Source: Bacteroidales bacterium (GTDB lineage: Bacteria; Bacteroidota; Bacteroidia; Bacteroidales; UBA12077). Taken from it: a stretch of DNA of 64,000 nt. A model generated the notes under the pieces. That model did no database searches, was not told the DNA's origin, and saw only the letters and a program-made list of their open reading frames with translations. The translations under genes and the position numbers were made by a program. The DNA lies in NCBI GenBank assembly GCA_018334675.1, contig JAGXLL010000005.1, positions 1-64,000 on the forward strand, written 5' to 3'. Shown here in pieces: positions 1 through 8,129 of the stretch; position 1 is the stretch's first letter, and each line of letters begins with the position of its first letter.

Positions 1-1
1 T

Positions 2-157
2 GGTTATTTCGATTATTTCGGAATCCGGGATTCCCGAACGGTTCATGTATTTTTGCTGGACCAACAGGGCCGGATCATCTGGCGGGAGAGCGGCCCGGCC
101 AATAAGCAAAAATACGAAGAGTTGAAAAACCAAATTCAGCGCTTAGCGCAGCGCTAA
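2..157 (+). CDS. C-terminal fragment of a protein of unknown function (truncated by the window start); possibly thioredoxin-like
   Basis: Frame 2 reads GYFDYFGIRDSRTVHVFLLDQQGRIIWRESGPANKQKYEELKNQIQRLAQR*; open from the window edge; stop codon lies inside a REP-like palindrome. Confidence 0.45.
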   Translation, partial: GYFDYFGIRDSRTVHVFLLDQQGRIIWRESGPANKQKYEELKNQIQRLAQR

Positions 158-192
158 GCGCTGTCCTTAGCACTACGCTAAGCGGTATATTT
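137..192. repeat. REP-like palindromic repeat (perfect 12-bp arms, CAG loop, plus a second smaller hairpin)
   Basis: CAGCGCTTAGCG-CAG-CGCTAAGCGCTG at 137-163, then CTTAGC-ACTAC-GCTAAG at 166-182 followed by GGTATATT. Confidence 0.8.
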
Positions 193-203
193 TCGGTATA
201 TTA

Positions 204-788
204 TTACCAGATCTGATTCAGCTGATCTTCATCCAGCTCTTTTCTGCACTCGTTAAGGAAAGTTTTTTCTTTTATACCAATAATAGCAAAAGTCAGGGCT
301 TTATTGACCAGTTGGCCATTTCTTCTTCCCGCAAAATCGTTATAGGAGGAGTATTTCCACTCTTCCATCCTGTCTACCAATCCGGAGCGAACAGGATTCT
401 GATGAATATACTGAAAGCAAACATAGGGGTAGTTATCGGAATGACCATTGAGCATTTTGGCGGTTGTTCGATAGAACCATAAGGGACCCCTGGTCTCATT
501 TTTTTTATTAAGGGTTAAAGTAAAGGAACTCAAAAGCGTGCCCCAATTTTTAGACAATTGTTGGGTTGTTGGACGATGGGGTTCTTCAATATCCTGAATG
601 CTGATTTGTGTGGCCATAATCAAAAAATGAAAATGATTGGGCATCAGGCACCAGGCTAATATCTCACAGCAGGGAGAAATATATTTTTTGACCTTCTTCA
701 AAAAAAGCAGGTAATAATCATCCAACACAAACACATTGCGGTGGCTTTTATTGTATACATGGTATATGCCATCCTTTTCGTAGTGCAT
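204..788 (-). mobile_element. REP-associated tyrosine transposase (RAYT, Y1/IS200-like HUH family)
   Basis: 194-aa ORF with LAWCLMPNHFHFLI (HUH motif) and FQYIHQNPVRSGLV (Tyr helix), typical of Y1_Tnp/TnpA_REP; flanked by REP-like palindromes. Confidence 0.88.
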
Positions 789-968
789 CGGACCAATTTT
801 CAGGTTGCTTCATCTCAAATACTTGTCATTGAGATAACAAAATATCGGTTTAGGTACTTACTTGATTGCTAATTACAAGTTAACACAAAATCCTGAGAAT
901 TGGAATACTGAAATCAAAAAAGATGGAATGAAGGCAAACTGAGAGATAGAGATTTAAACAGAATTTAA

Positions 969-989
969 CTTAGCGCATAGCGCTGCAGT
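969..989. repeat. Degenerate REP-like palindrome
   Basis: CTTAGCGCATAGCGCTGCAG, related to the palindromes at 137 and 1061. Confidence 0.5.
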
Positions 990-1060
990 GTTGTGATAAA
1001 AAAATGGGTTGCGGCGGAAGTCGGGCAGCCCATTTTCAGTGTTCGATTTCGAACATTTTC

Positions 1061-1085
1061 AGCGCTTAGCGCTGCGCTAAGCGCT
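1061..1085. repeat. REP-like palindrome
   Basis: AGCGCTTAGCG-CTG-CGCTAAGCGCT, 11-bp perfect arms, followed by ATATTTTTT as in the copy at 137-192. Confidence 0.8.
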
Positions 1086-1113
1086 ATATTTTTTCTAAAT
1101 TTTTTCTTAGTTT

Positions 1114-1944
1114 TTACCAGCCGCCGCCGGCGCCACCGCCTCCAAAGCCGCCACCGCCGAAGCCACCGAAGCCACCTCCGCCTCCCATTCCGCCGGAGAA
1201 GCCTCCGGAACCGGAGCTAAAATTGCTAAAGCTTCCATGCTGGCGGTGTGAGGCGGCACCAAGCATCGTCAGGGCAGCCCAGAAGGGAACACCATGGCCC
1301 ATCGAATAGTGACGGGCTCTTCTGATGCGGCCGACCACGGCAAAGATGATCACCAACAGGAAAAGCAGACCGATGGGATAGGGTGCCTGAGACTCCTTGC
1401 TGCCCCCTACCTTCTTGTTGTATTGTTCGGCGGTATATTCGCCCCGTGTCAGGTCAAAAAGCACAGTGGTGGCCTGCTCCAGGCCTTTATAATAATTGCC
1501 CTGGCGGAACAGGGGCAATATTTCATTGTCGACTATCTGCTGAGCCGTAGCATCGGGCACCGCGCCTTCCAGGCCATATCCGGTTGCGATAAAGACCCGC
1601 TGGTTTTCGGGACTCACCAGAATAAGGATACCATTGTCTTTTCCCTCCTGGCCAACGCCCCATTCATGAGCCAATCTCACCGCATAATCGGAGATTGCGT
1701 ACCCCCGCAGATCATTCAGGGTAACCACTGCAATCTGGGTGCTTGTTTCCCGGTTGAAACGCACCAGCTTTTGCTCGAGCTGGCTTTGTTCGGATGGGCT
1801 CAGTACTTCCGCAAAATCATTGACGATCTGCGGCGGCTGTGGGCGCTCAGGAAAATCCTCCACCTGAGCCATAGCAGGTCCTATCAACAGCAGCATCCAG
1901 ACTAACAGGAAAAATCTATATAACTTGGTTTTCATGGTTGTCAT
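1114..1944 (-). CDS. TPM domain (YgcG family) protein with signal peptide, TM helix and Gly-rich C-terminus
   Basis: FPERPQPPQIVNDFAEVLSPSEQSQLEQKLVRFNRETSTQIAVVTLNDLRGYAISDYAVRLAHEWGVGQEGKDNGILILVSPENQRVFIATGYGLEG is characteristic of the TPM family; C-term GGFSGGMGGGGGFGGFGGGGFGGGGAGGGW. Confidence 0.88.
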   Translation of the reverse strand: MTTMKTKLYRFFLLVWMLLLIGPAMAQVEDFPERPQPPQIVNDFAEVLSPSEQSQLEQKLVRFNRETSTQIAVVTLNDLRGYAISDYAVRLAHEWGVGQEGKDNGILILVSPENQRVFIATGYGLEGAVPDATAQQIVDNEILPLFRQGNYYKGLEQATTVLFDLTRGEYTAEQYNKKVGGSKESQAPYPIGLLFLLVIIFAVVGRIRRARHYSMGHGVPFWAALTMLGAASHRQHGSFSNFSSGSGGFSGGMGGGGGFGGFGGGGFGGGGAGGGW

Positions 1945-2387
1945 TTTTCCTCCTTTCCAAAGGAAATTTCATTCGATAATTCATTCACATCGTCTGACTG
2001 ATAGGGGAAGTGATCCTTCAGGGCCTCTCCGGCCATGCGGATGCCTTTGGCCAGCCCGTCAGCAAAGCGGTTTTCCTTAAAATGCTCCTGCACCACATCC
2101 CGTATCTCATCCCAGAAATCCTCGGATGTGACGGCGTTGATGCCTGCATCGCCCAGAATGGCGAATTTCCGATCCTCGACAGCCAGATAAAAGAGTACCC
2201 CATTGCGCTTTTCGGTTTTGTGCATCTTCAGTTTGCTGAAAATATAAGCGGCCCGGTCCAGGACATTGATCTTGCACTTCTTCTCCACATGCAGGCGGAT
2301 CTCACCTGAGGTATTCAGCTCCGCATCTTTGATGGCGTCAGTGATCTGCTTCTTCTGCTGTTCGGTAAAAAACTTGGATGGTTTCAT
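1941..2387 (-). CDS. TPM domain protein
   Basis: QKKQITDAIKDAELNTSGEIRLHVEKKCK...RNGVLFYLAVEDRKFAILGDAGINAVTSEDFWDEIRD; overlaps the next TPM gene by 4 nt. Confidence 0.85.
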   Translation of the reverse strand: MKPSKFFTEQQKKQITDAIKDAELNTSGEIRLHVEKKCKINVLDRAAYIFSKLKMHKTEKRNGVLFYLAVEDRKFAILGDAGINAVTSEDFWDEIRDVVQEHFKENRFADGLAKGIRMAGEALKDHFPYQSDDVNELSNEISFGKEEK

Positions 2388-2389
2388 AG

Positions 2390-2998
2390 TTAAAACTCCA
2401 CGTTTGGTGCTTCCTCGGCGCCTTCATCCGCTTCAAAATAGGCCTTCTCATCAAAGTCGAACAGGTTGGCATAGAGCTTCTGGGGAAACTGGTTCACATA
2501 AGTATTGTAAGAACGGGCCGCTTCATTGAATCGCCGGCGTTCCACGCTGATCCGGTTCTCGGTTCCCTCCAGCTGGGCCTGCAGTTGCTTAAAATTCTCA
2601 TTGGCCTTTAACTGGGGATAGCGTTCCACCACCACCATCAAACGTGAAAGAGCGGAACTCAGGGCACTTTGATTTTGCTGGAATTGCTGAAGCTTTTCAG
2701 GCGAAAGGTTCTCAGCATTGATGTTGGTTGAAGTGGCTTTGGAACGGGCCTCGATAACTCTTTGAAGGGTTTCCTGCTCAAAGTCGGCATAGCCCTTAAC
2801 CGTGTTCACCAGGTTGGGGATCAGGTCGGCCCTGCGTTGATAAACATTCTCCACGTTGGACCATTGAGCTTCTACGTTTTGTTCCATTTGCACCATCTTG
2901 TTATAGGTATTTTTAACCGAACCATACAAGATGAGTGCAATGATAACGATCACGCCTATGACGATCCAGGATTTTTTTATTTTCATGTTATTTAACAT
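2390..2998 (-). CDS. lemA: LemA family protein
   Basis: NTYNKMVQMEQNVEAQWSNVENVYQRRADLIPNLVNTVKGYADFEQETLQRVIEARSKA, LemA signature. Confidence 0.92.
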   Translation of the reverse strand: MLNNMKIKKSWIVIGVIVIIALILYGSVKNTYNKMVQMEQNVEAQWSNVENVYQRRADLIPNLVNTVKGYADFEQETLQRVIEARSKATSTNINAENLSPEKLQQFQQNQSALSSALSRLMVVVERYPQLKANENFKQLQAQLEGTENRISVERRRFNEAARSYNTYVNQFPQKLYANLFDFDEKAYFEADEGAEEAPNVEF

Positions 2999-3155
2999 TT
3001 GGGTTAGTGGCTCAAAGGTAACATGTTTTTTGATTTGTTAAGTCACCGGGATGTTAAAATTTTCTAAAAGGCTCCCTCCTTAGGGGAAGATTATAAATGG
3101 GAGCCAACCCTAATAAAAGTCGGATGAATGTTTTAACTTTACCTGACAAAATCCA

Positions 3156-5186
3156 ATGAGAAAACCCACGGTTATGACACGAGAAGAATTCCAAAAGGCG
3201 GTTCTGGAAGGTATCCCCTATGAATTGCCGGAACACAAGCCGTACGACAGAAATATCAATCATGCCCCCAGGCGCAAAGATCTACTCACTAAGGAACAAA
3301 AGCGTCTGGCGCTGAAGAATGCCCTTCGCTATTTTGACAAGAAGCATCATGCGGTGCTGGCTCCGGAATTTGCCGAAGAGCTTCGCGAATACGGCAGGAT
3401 CTATATGCATCGTTTCAGGCCCGATTATGAGATCAAGGCCCGCACGATCGATGATTTTCCGCATCGATCCAGGCATGCAGCAGCCATCATGCTGATGCTG
3501 AGCAACAACCTGGACAAGGCAGTGGCTCAGCATCCCCACGAACTGATCACATATGGTGGGAACGGAGCGGTTTTCCAGAACTGGGCACAATACCGGCTGA
3601 CCATGAAATACCTGGCGGAGATGACCGATGAGCAGACGCTGGTATTGTATTCGGGCCATCCGATGGGTCTTTTCCCCTCCCACAAAGAAGCCCCGCGGGT
3701 GGTTGTCACCAATGGCATGGTGATTCCCAACTATTCAAGCAAGCAAGAATATGAAAAATTCAATGCGCTGGGTGTTTCCCAATACGGGCAGATGACAGCC
3801 GGATCTTTTATGTATATTGGGCCACAGGGCATTGTTCATGGTACCACCATCACGGTGCTGAATGCAGGAAGAAGAACCCTCAAGCCCGGGGAGACCGATC
3901 TCTCAGGCAAAGTATATGTCACCTCAGGCCTGGGCGGTATGTCGGGTGCCCAGCCCAAGGCAACGGTTATTGCAGGAGGCATCTGCGTGGTGGCAGAAGT
4001 CAACCCAAAGGCCAGTCACAAAAGGTATCAGCAGGGCTGGGTAGATGAGATCTATGAAGACCTTGGCCAGTTGGTTTACCGATTAAGGGAAGCCATCGAA
4101 AACAAGGAAGCCGTTTCGATCGCCTATCAGGGCAATGTGGTAGATCTTTGGGAGAGGCTTGTTGATGAAGAAATTCATATTGATATGGGTTCGGATCAAA
4201 CGTCCCTGCACAATCCTTATTCAGGGGGGTATTATCCGGCCGGACTAAGCCTGGAGGAGGCAGACCGTATGATGACCGAAGAACCGGAGAAATTCAGGGA
4301 TAAGGTACACCAGTCGCTCAAGCGTCAGGTCCATGCCATCAACAAAATGGTCAACCGCGGCATGTTTTTCTGGGATTACGGCAATGCCTTCCTGCTGGAA
4401 TCCAGCCGGGCGGGGGCCGACATCCTCAAGGAGGATGGCTCATTCAAGTACCCATCCTACGTGGAATCGATCATGGGGCCTCTTTTCTTTGACTACGGGT
4501 TTGGCCCGTTCCGGTGGGTATGCACCTCCAACGATCCGAAAGACCTGGAAGTAAGTGATAAGATCGCGGCCGATGTGATGGAACACTTGGCAGAAGAGGC
4601 TCCACATGAGATACGGGGTCAGATGGAAGACAACATCCACTGGATCAAGGAAGCGGGTAATAATAACCTGGTTGTGGGCTCCCAGGCCCGCATCCTCTAT
4701 ACCGATTCGGAAGGCAGGATTGAAATAGCCCGGGCCTTCAACCAGGCCATCCGGGAGGGTAAGATCTCTGCCCCTATTGTACTGGGCAGGGACCATCATG
4801 ATGTATCGGGCACGGACAGTCCTTACCGGGAGACGGCCAACATATATGACGGATCCAAATATACCGCTGACATGGCGGTACAAAACGTTATCGGCGATTC
4901 CTTCCGGGGTGCCACCTGGGTATCCCTTCACAACGGGGGAGGCGTTGGATGGGGAGAGGTCATCAACGGCGGGTTCGGTATGGTACTGGATGGCACCGAA
5001 GAAGCCGACAAGCGGCTGGAGATGATGCTTTACTGGGATGTGAACAACGGCATAGCAAGAAGAAGCTGGGCACGCAATGAAGGGGCCATCTCTGCCCTCA
5101 AGCGGGAGATGGAAAAAACGCCCAACCTGAAGGTAACCCTGCCCAACATCGCAGATGATGAGGTGGTTGAGGATAATATAGGCTGA
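3156..5186 (+). CDS. hutU: Urocanate hydratase (long form)
   Basis: 676 aa; PHELITYGGNGAVFQNWAQYRLTMKYLAEMTDEQTLVLYSGHPMGLFPSHKEAPRVVVTNGMVIPNY and LGRDHHDVSGTDSPYRETANIYDGSKYTADMAVQN typical of urocanase. Confidence 0.93.
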   Translation: MRKPTVMTREEFQKAVLEGIPYELPEHKPYDRNINHAPRRKDLLTKEQKRLALKNALRYFDKKHHAVLAPEFAEELREYGRIYMHRFRPDYEIKARTIDDFPHRSRHAAAIMLMLSNNLDKAVAQHPHELITYGGNGAVFQNWAQYRLTMKYLAEMTDEQTLVLYSGHPMGLFPSHKEAPRVVVTNGMVIPNYSSKQEYEKFNALGVSQYGQMTAGSFMYIGPQGIVHGTTITVLNAGRRTLKPGETDLSGKVYVTSGLGGMSGAQPKATVIAGGICVVAEVNPKASHKRYQQGWVDEIYEDLGQLVYRLREAIENKEAVSIAYQGNVVDLWERLVDEEIHIDMGSDQTSLHNPYSGGYYPAGLSLEEADRMMTEEPEKFRDKVHQSLKRQVHAINKMVNRGMFFWDYGNAFLLESSRAGADILKEDGSFKYPSYVESIMGPLFFDYGFGPFRWVCTSNDPKDLEVSDKIAADVMEHLAEEAPHEIRGQMEDNIHWIKEAGNNNLVVGSQARILYTDSEGRIEIARAFNQAIREGKISAPIVLGRDHHDVSGTDSPYRETANIYDGSKYTADMAVQNVIGDSFRGATWVSLHNGGGVGWGEVINGGFGMVLDGTEEADKRLEMMLYWDVNNGIARRSWARNEGAISALKREMEKTPNLKVTLPNIADDEVVEDNIG

Positions 5187-5280
5187 GGATTGATTAAGGC
5201 TGAGGCAAAGGCGAAGGCAGAGGAAGAAAGAAGTGTTACATAGTCAAATTGTTCCATTGTCAAATCATTGTTGAATTGTT
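5187..5280 (+). repeat. Low-complexity bipartite repeat, copy downstream of hutU
   Basis: GATTAAGGCTGAGGCAAAGGCGAAGGCAGAGG then CAAATTGTTCCATTGTCAAATCATTGTTGAATTGTTGG. Confidence 0.6.
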
Positions 5281-5347
5281 GGCCGCCTTTTATAGTTGGG
5301 CAGGTGGAATTGGGAAGCGGACAGAAGGTCAGCAAAATCAGGAAACC

Positions 5348-6379
5348 ATGAGTGAAATCGCCGTTGTGATCTTAAACTGGAACACCCGTCATCAGCTCGA
5401 GGTTTTTCTTCCCAACATCATCCGGCATACACAGGATACCGGGATAGAAATTGTGGTGGCGGATAATGGATCCCACGATGATTCGGTGGTTTTCATGAAG
5501 AAGCATTATCCGGGTGTGCGGTTGATTGAATTTGACAAAAACCATGGGTTCACCGGCGGTTACAACAAAGCACTCTCGCAAATCGATGCCAGATATTATA
5601 TGCTGCTGAATTCGGATGTGGAGGTCACGAAAGACTGGCTGGCTCCTTTGAAGAAATGTCTTGACAACCATCCTGAGGCAGCTGCCTGCATGCCCAAGAT
5701 GAAATCCTACCACCAAAAGGACTGCTTCGAATATGCCGGGGCCGCAGGAGGTTTCATCGACCGCTTAGGTTATCCCTTCTGCCGGGGAAGAATTCTGGAT
5801 ACCCTAGAAAAAGACGAGGGGCAATATGAGCTCCCTACAGATATTTTCTGGGCCACGGGAGCCTGCATGCTCTTGCGTGCCGACCTTTTCCATTCCCAGG
5901 GTGGATTTGACGATGATTTCTTTGCTCACATGGAAGAGATCGATCTGTGCTGGAGACTCAAAAATGACGGCCACACCATCCGTTGCGTGCCCCAATCAAC
6001 CGTTTATCATGTTGGCGGTGGTACCCTGCCCAATGACAATCCCTTCAAACTTTATCTGAATTACAGAAACAATCTTTTCCTGCTGTATAAAAACCTCCCC
6101 GACAATAAACTCTTCCGGGTACTGGCATTGCGCGCACTCTTGGATGTGGCCTCTTCCCTGATCTTTTTGCTTAAAGGCAAACCGGCAGGTTTCGGGGCCG
6201 TTTTCAGGGCCTATCACCACTTCCTAAAATCTCTTCCTGTCCTCAAGAAGAAACGAAAAGGGCTGCCCCGGAATATCAGAGATTATCCCTCGGGAGTATA
6301 CCAAAAAAGCATTCTGATGAGTTATTTCTTAGAGAAAAAGAACCGTTTTTACCAACTTAGATTTCAGGCCAAAAAATGA
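5348..6379 (+). CDS. Glycosyltransferase family 2
   Basis: MSEIAVVILNWNTRHQLEVFLPNII...VVADNGSHDDSVVFM...LNSDVEVTKDW; start reassigned from 5249 to 5348 because homology begins at MSEIAVVILNWN. Confidence 0.88.
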   Translation: MSEIAVVILNWNTRHQLEVFLPNIIRHTQDTGIEIVVADNGSHDDSVVFMKKHYPGVRLIEFDKNHGFTGGYNKALSQIDARYYMLLNSDVEVTKDWLAPLKKCLDNHPEAAACMPKMKSYHQKDCFEYAGAAGGFIDRLGYPFCRGRILDTLEKDEGQYELPTDIFWATGACMLLRADLFHSQGGFDDDFFAHMEEIDLCWRLKNDGHTIRCVPQSTVYHVGGGTLPNDNPFKLYLNYRNNLFLLYKNLPDNKLFRVLALRALLDVASSLIFLLKGKPAGFGAVFRAYHHFLKSLPVLKKKRKGLPRNIRDYPSGVYQKSILMSYFLEKKNRFYQLRFQAKK

Positions 6380-6392
6380 GTTTAGGCGGTAT

Positions 6393-6595
6393 ATGATGCC
6401 CGAGCTGAACGGATATGAGTTTCTGGATCGCAAGAATAATATGCTTGGCCAGGAGATACCGGTGATCATTGTATCGGCCAAAACGGATACCGACAGCATC
6501 CAGCGGGCCATTGACAAGGGAGCTTAGATTTCCTCAGCAAACCCTTCAACGCGCGCAACATCATCAATAAGATCCGGTCGGCCCTGGGATCTTAA
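6393..6595 (+). pseudogene. Truncated, frameshifted response-regulator receiver domain remnant
   Basis: Reads MMPELNGYEFLDRKNNMLGQEIPVIIVSAKTDTDSIQRAIDKGA then, after a 1-nt frame change, DFLSKPFNARNIINKIRSALGS*; receiver beta4/beta5 motifs, but the N-terminal half with the first acidic residues and phospho-Asp is absent. Confidence 0.82.
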
Positions 6596-6610
6596 TTTCC
6601 GGGTGGTGAA

Positions 6611-7375
6611 TCATTGGGTTTCGGAACTACGCAAGCAATTGGATATCACCATCTTACATGCATTGGTGTTCCCCAGTTCACAAGCTTTATGAAACGCATC
6701 ACAGGCGTTTCTCTTCTTGCTTTGTTTGAAAAAGCACATTCCCACATTGTACTGAGCTACATGGTTGTTGGGATCAAGTGCCAGCACACGCTGGAAATCA
6801 TTCAGCGCCTGGTTGTAATTCTGTCGTTTGTAGTACAGATTACCCCTGTAAATGAAAACATTGGGATTATTCCTGTTGATCGACAAAGCCTGGGTATAAT
6901 TTTCCATGGCTTTCCCTGTCTGCCCCAGTTTCTGGTAAACAGCCCCCATATTGACATATACCTTATTGAGAAGCATGCTGTCTGAATCATCGGCAATAGC
7001 GAGGGTACGGCTGAAGTAAGACAGGGCATCCTCAAAACGTTCCCTTTCTATCAGCACCCTTCCCATAAACATATAAAAAGTAGGATCCTGAGAATATTGA
7101 TTGATCGCCTCTTCGGCAATTTTTTCTGCTTTGGATAATTTGTCCATCATCAGCAGCACCTTAATCTTACCCTCCAGGGCAGGTTTATAGTTTTGTTGGA
7201 TGTCGAGGGCCCGGTCAAAAGTCTTATCCGCCTCCCTGTAATCCTCCAGTTTCGCCAGGTCATTGCCCAGTTCCACGATAGAATCGATATCACTTTGGGC
7301 CACAAGCATCGTAGTGGGGACCATGAATAAAACAAAGGCCAAAAACAACTGTCTGATTCTTTTCTGTTGCTTCAT
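6611..7375 (-). CDS. Tetratricopeptide repeat protein with signal peptide
   Basis: Repeated TPR pattern (NVFIYRGNLYYKRQNYNQALNDFQRVLALDPNNHVAQYNVGMCFF). Confidence 0.85.
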   Translation of the reverse strand: MKQQKRIRQLFLAFVLFMVPTTMLVAQSDIDSIVELGNDLAKLEDYREADKTFDRALDIQQNYKPALEGKIKVLLMMDKLSKAEKIAEEAINQYSQDPTFYMFMGRVLIERERFEDALSYFSRTLAIADDSDSMLLNKVYVNMGAVYQKLGQTGKAMENYTQALSINRNNPNVFIYRGNLYYKRQNYNQALNDFQRVLALDPNNHVAQYNVGMCFFKQSKKRNACDAFHKACELGNTNACKMVISNCLRSSETQ

Positions 7376-7384
7376 ATAGGTCAG

Positions 7385-8014
7385 TTATTGGGACGATAAA
7401 GTATTTTCGAAAAGGGTCCGGTTCATGATCGATTTACCCAGGGTGAGTTCATCGGCATATTCCAGGTCATCACCGATGGAAACACCCCGCGCCAGGGTTG
7501 TGATGCGTATGTCGTACCCCCTAAATTTCCTATACAGGTAAAAATTGGTGGTGTCGCCTTCCATCGTTGTGCTCAGTGCCAGAATGATCTCACGCACCTC
7601 TCCGGCTGCTAATTTTTCTTGCAGGCTCTGAAGGTTCAGGTCGCTGGGGCCAATCCCATCCATGGGAGAGATAATACCTCCCAACACATGATAAATGCCC
7701 TGATACTGATGTGTACTTTCGATGGCCATCACATCGCGGCTGTTTTCCACCACACAGATCAGGGTATGATCTCTTGAGGCATCGGCGCATATGGGGCATA
7801 TGTCGCTATCGGATATTACCTGGCAGGACTGGCATCGTTGAATCTCGTTACGAAGTTTGATGATGGTATTCCCGAACTGGCTGACCTCTTCCTTATCGCG
7901 GTTGAGTAAATGTAACACAAGCCTGAGGGCTGTCTTCTTTCCAATACCGGGTAGCTTGGCAAACTCATCAACCGCCTCCTGCAGCAACCTGGAAGAAAAA
8001 TTTTCAAGATCCAT
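7385..8014 (-). CDS. recR: Recombination mediator protein RecR
   Basis: LPGIGKKTALRLVLHLL, zinc finger CQSCQVISDSDICPIC, Toprim ICVVENSRDVMAIE. Confidence 0.95.
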   Translation of the reverse strand: MDLENFSSRLLQEAVDEFAKLPGIGKKTALRLVLHLLNRDKEEVSQFGNTIIKLRNEIQRCQSCQVISDSDICPICADASRDHTLICVVENSRDVMAIESTHQYQGIYHVLGGIISPMDGIGPSDLNLQSLQEKLAAGEVREIILALSTTMEGDTTNFYLYRKFRGYDIRITTLARGVSIGDDLEYADELTLGKSIMNRTLFENTLSSQ

Positions 8015-8129
8015 CAGATAATCCGTTTAAGCCCAAAATTAATAATATCCGGTTAATAGATTGATAAGTTTTCAATGTTTTTATTAATCTTGCACCCTAT
8101 TTCAGCTATAAATTTACAAAAACAGTGCC

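Noticed and set aside
993-1220. Arg-rich 75-aa plus ORF
   Set aside because: Antisense of the Gly-rich tail (GGN codons read as CCN/CGC), so its Arg/Ser composition is an artefact.
1114-1230. Gly-rich repeat as a possible tandem DNA repeat or antifreeze/silk-like novel protein
   Set aside because: Gly-rich C-termini are usual in YgcG/TPM-family proteins.
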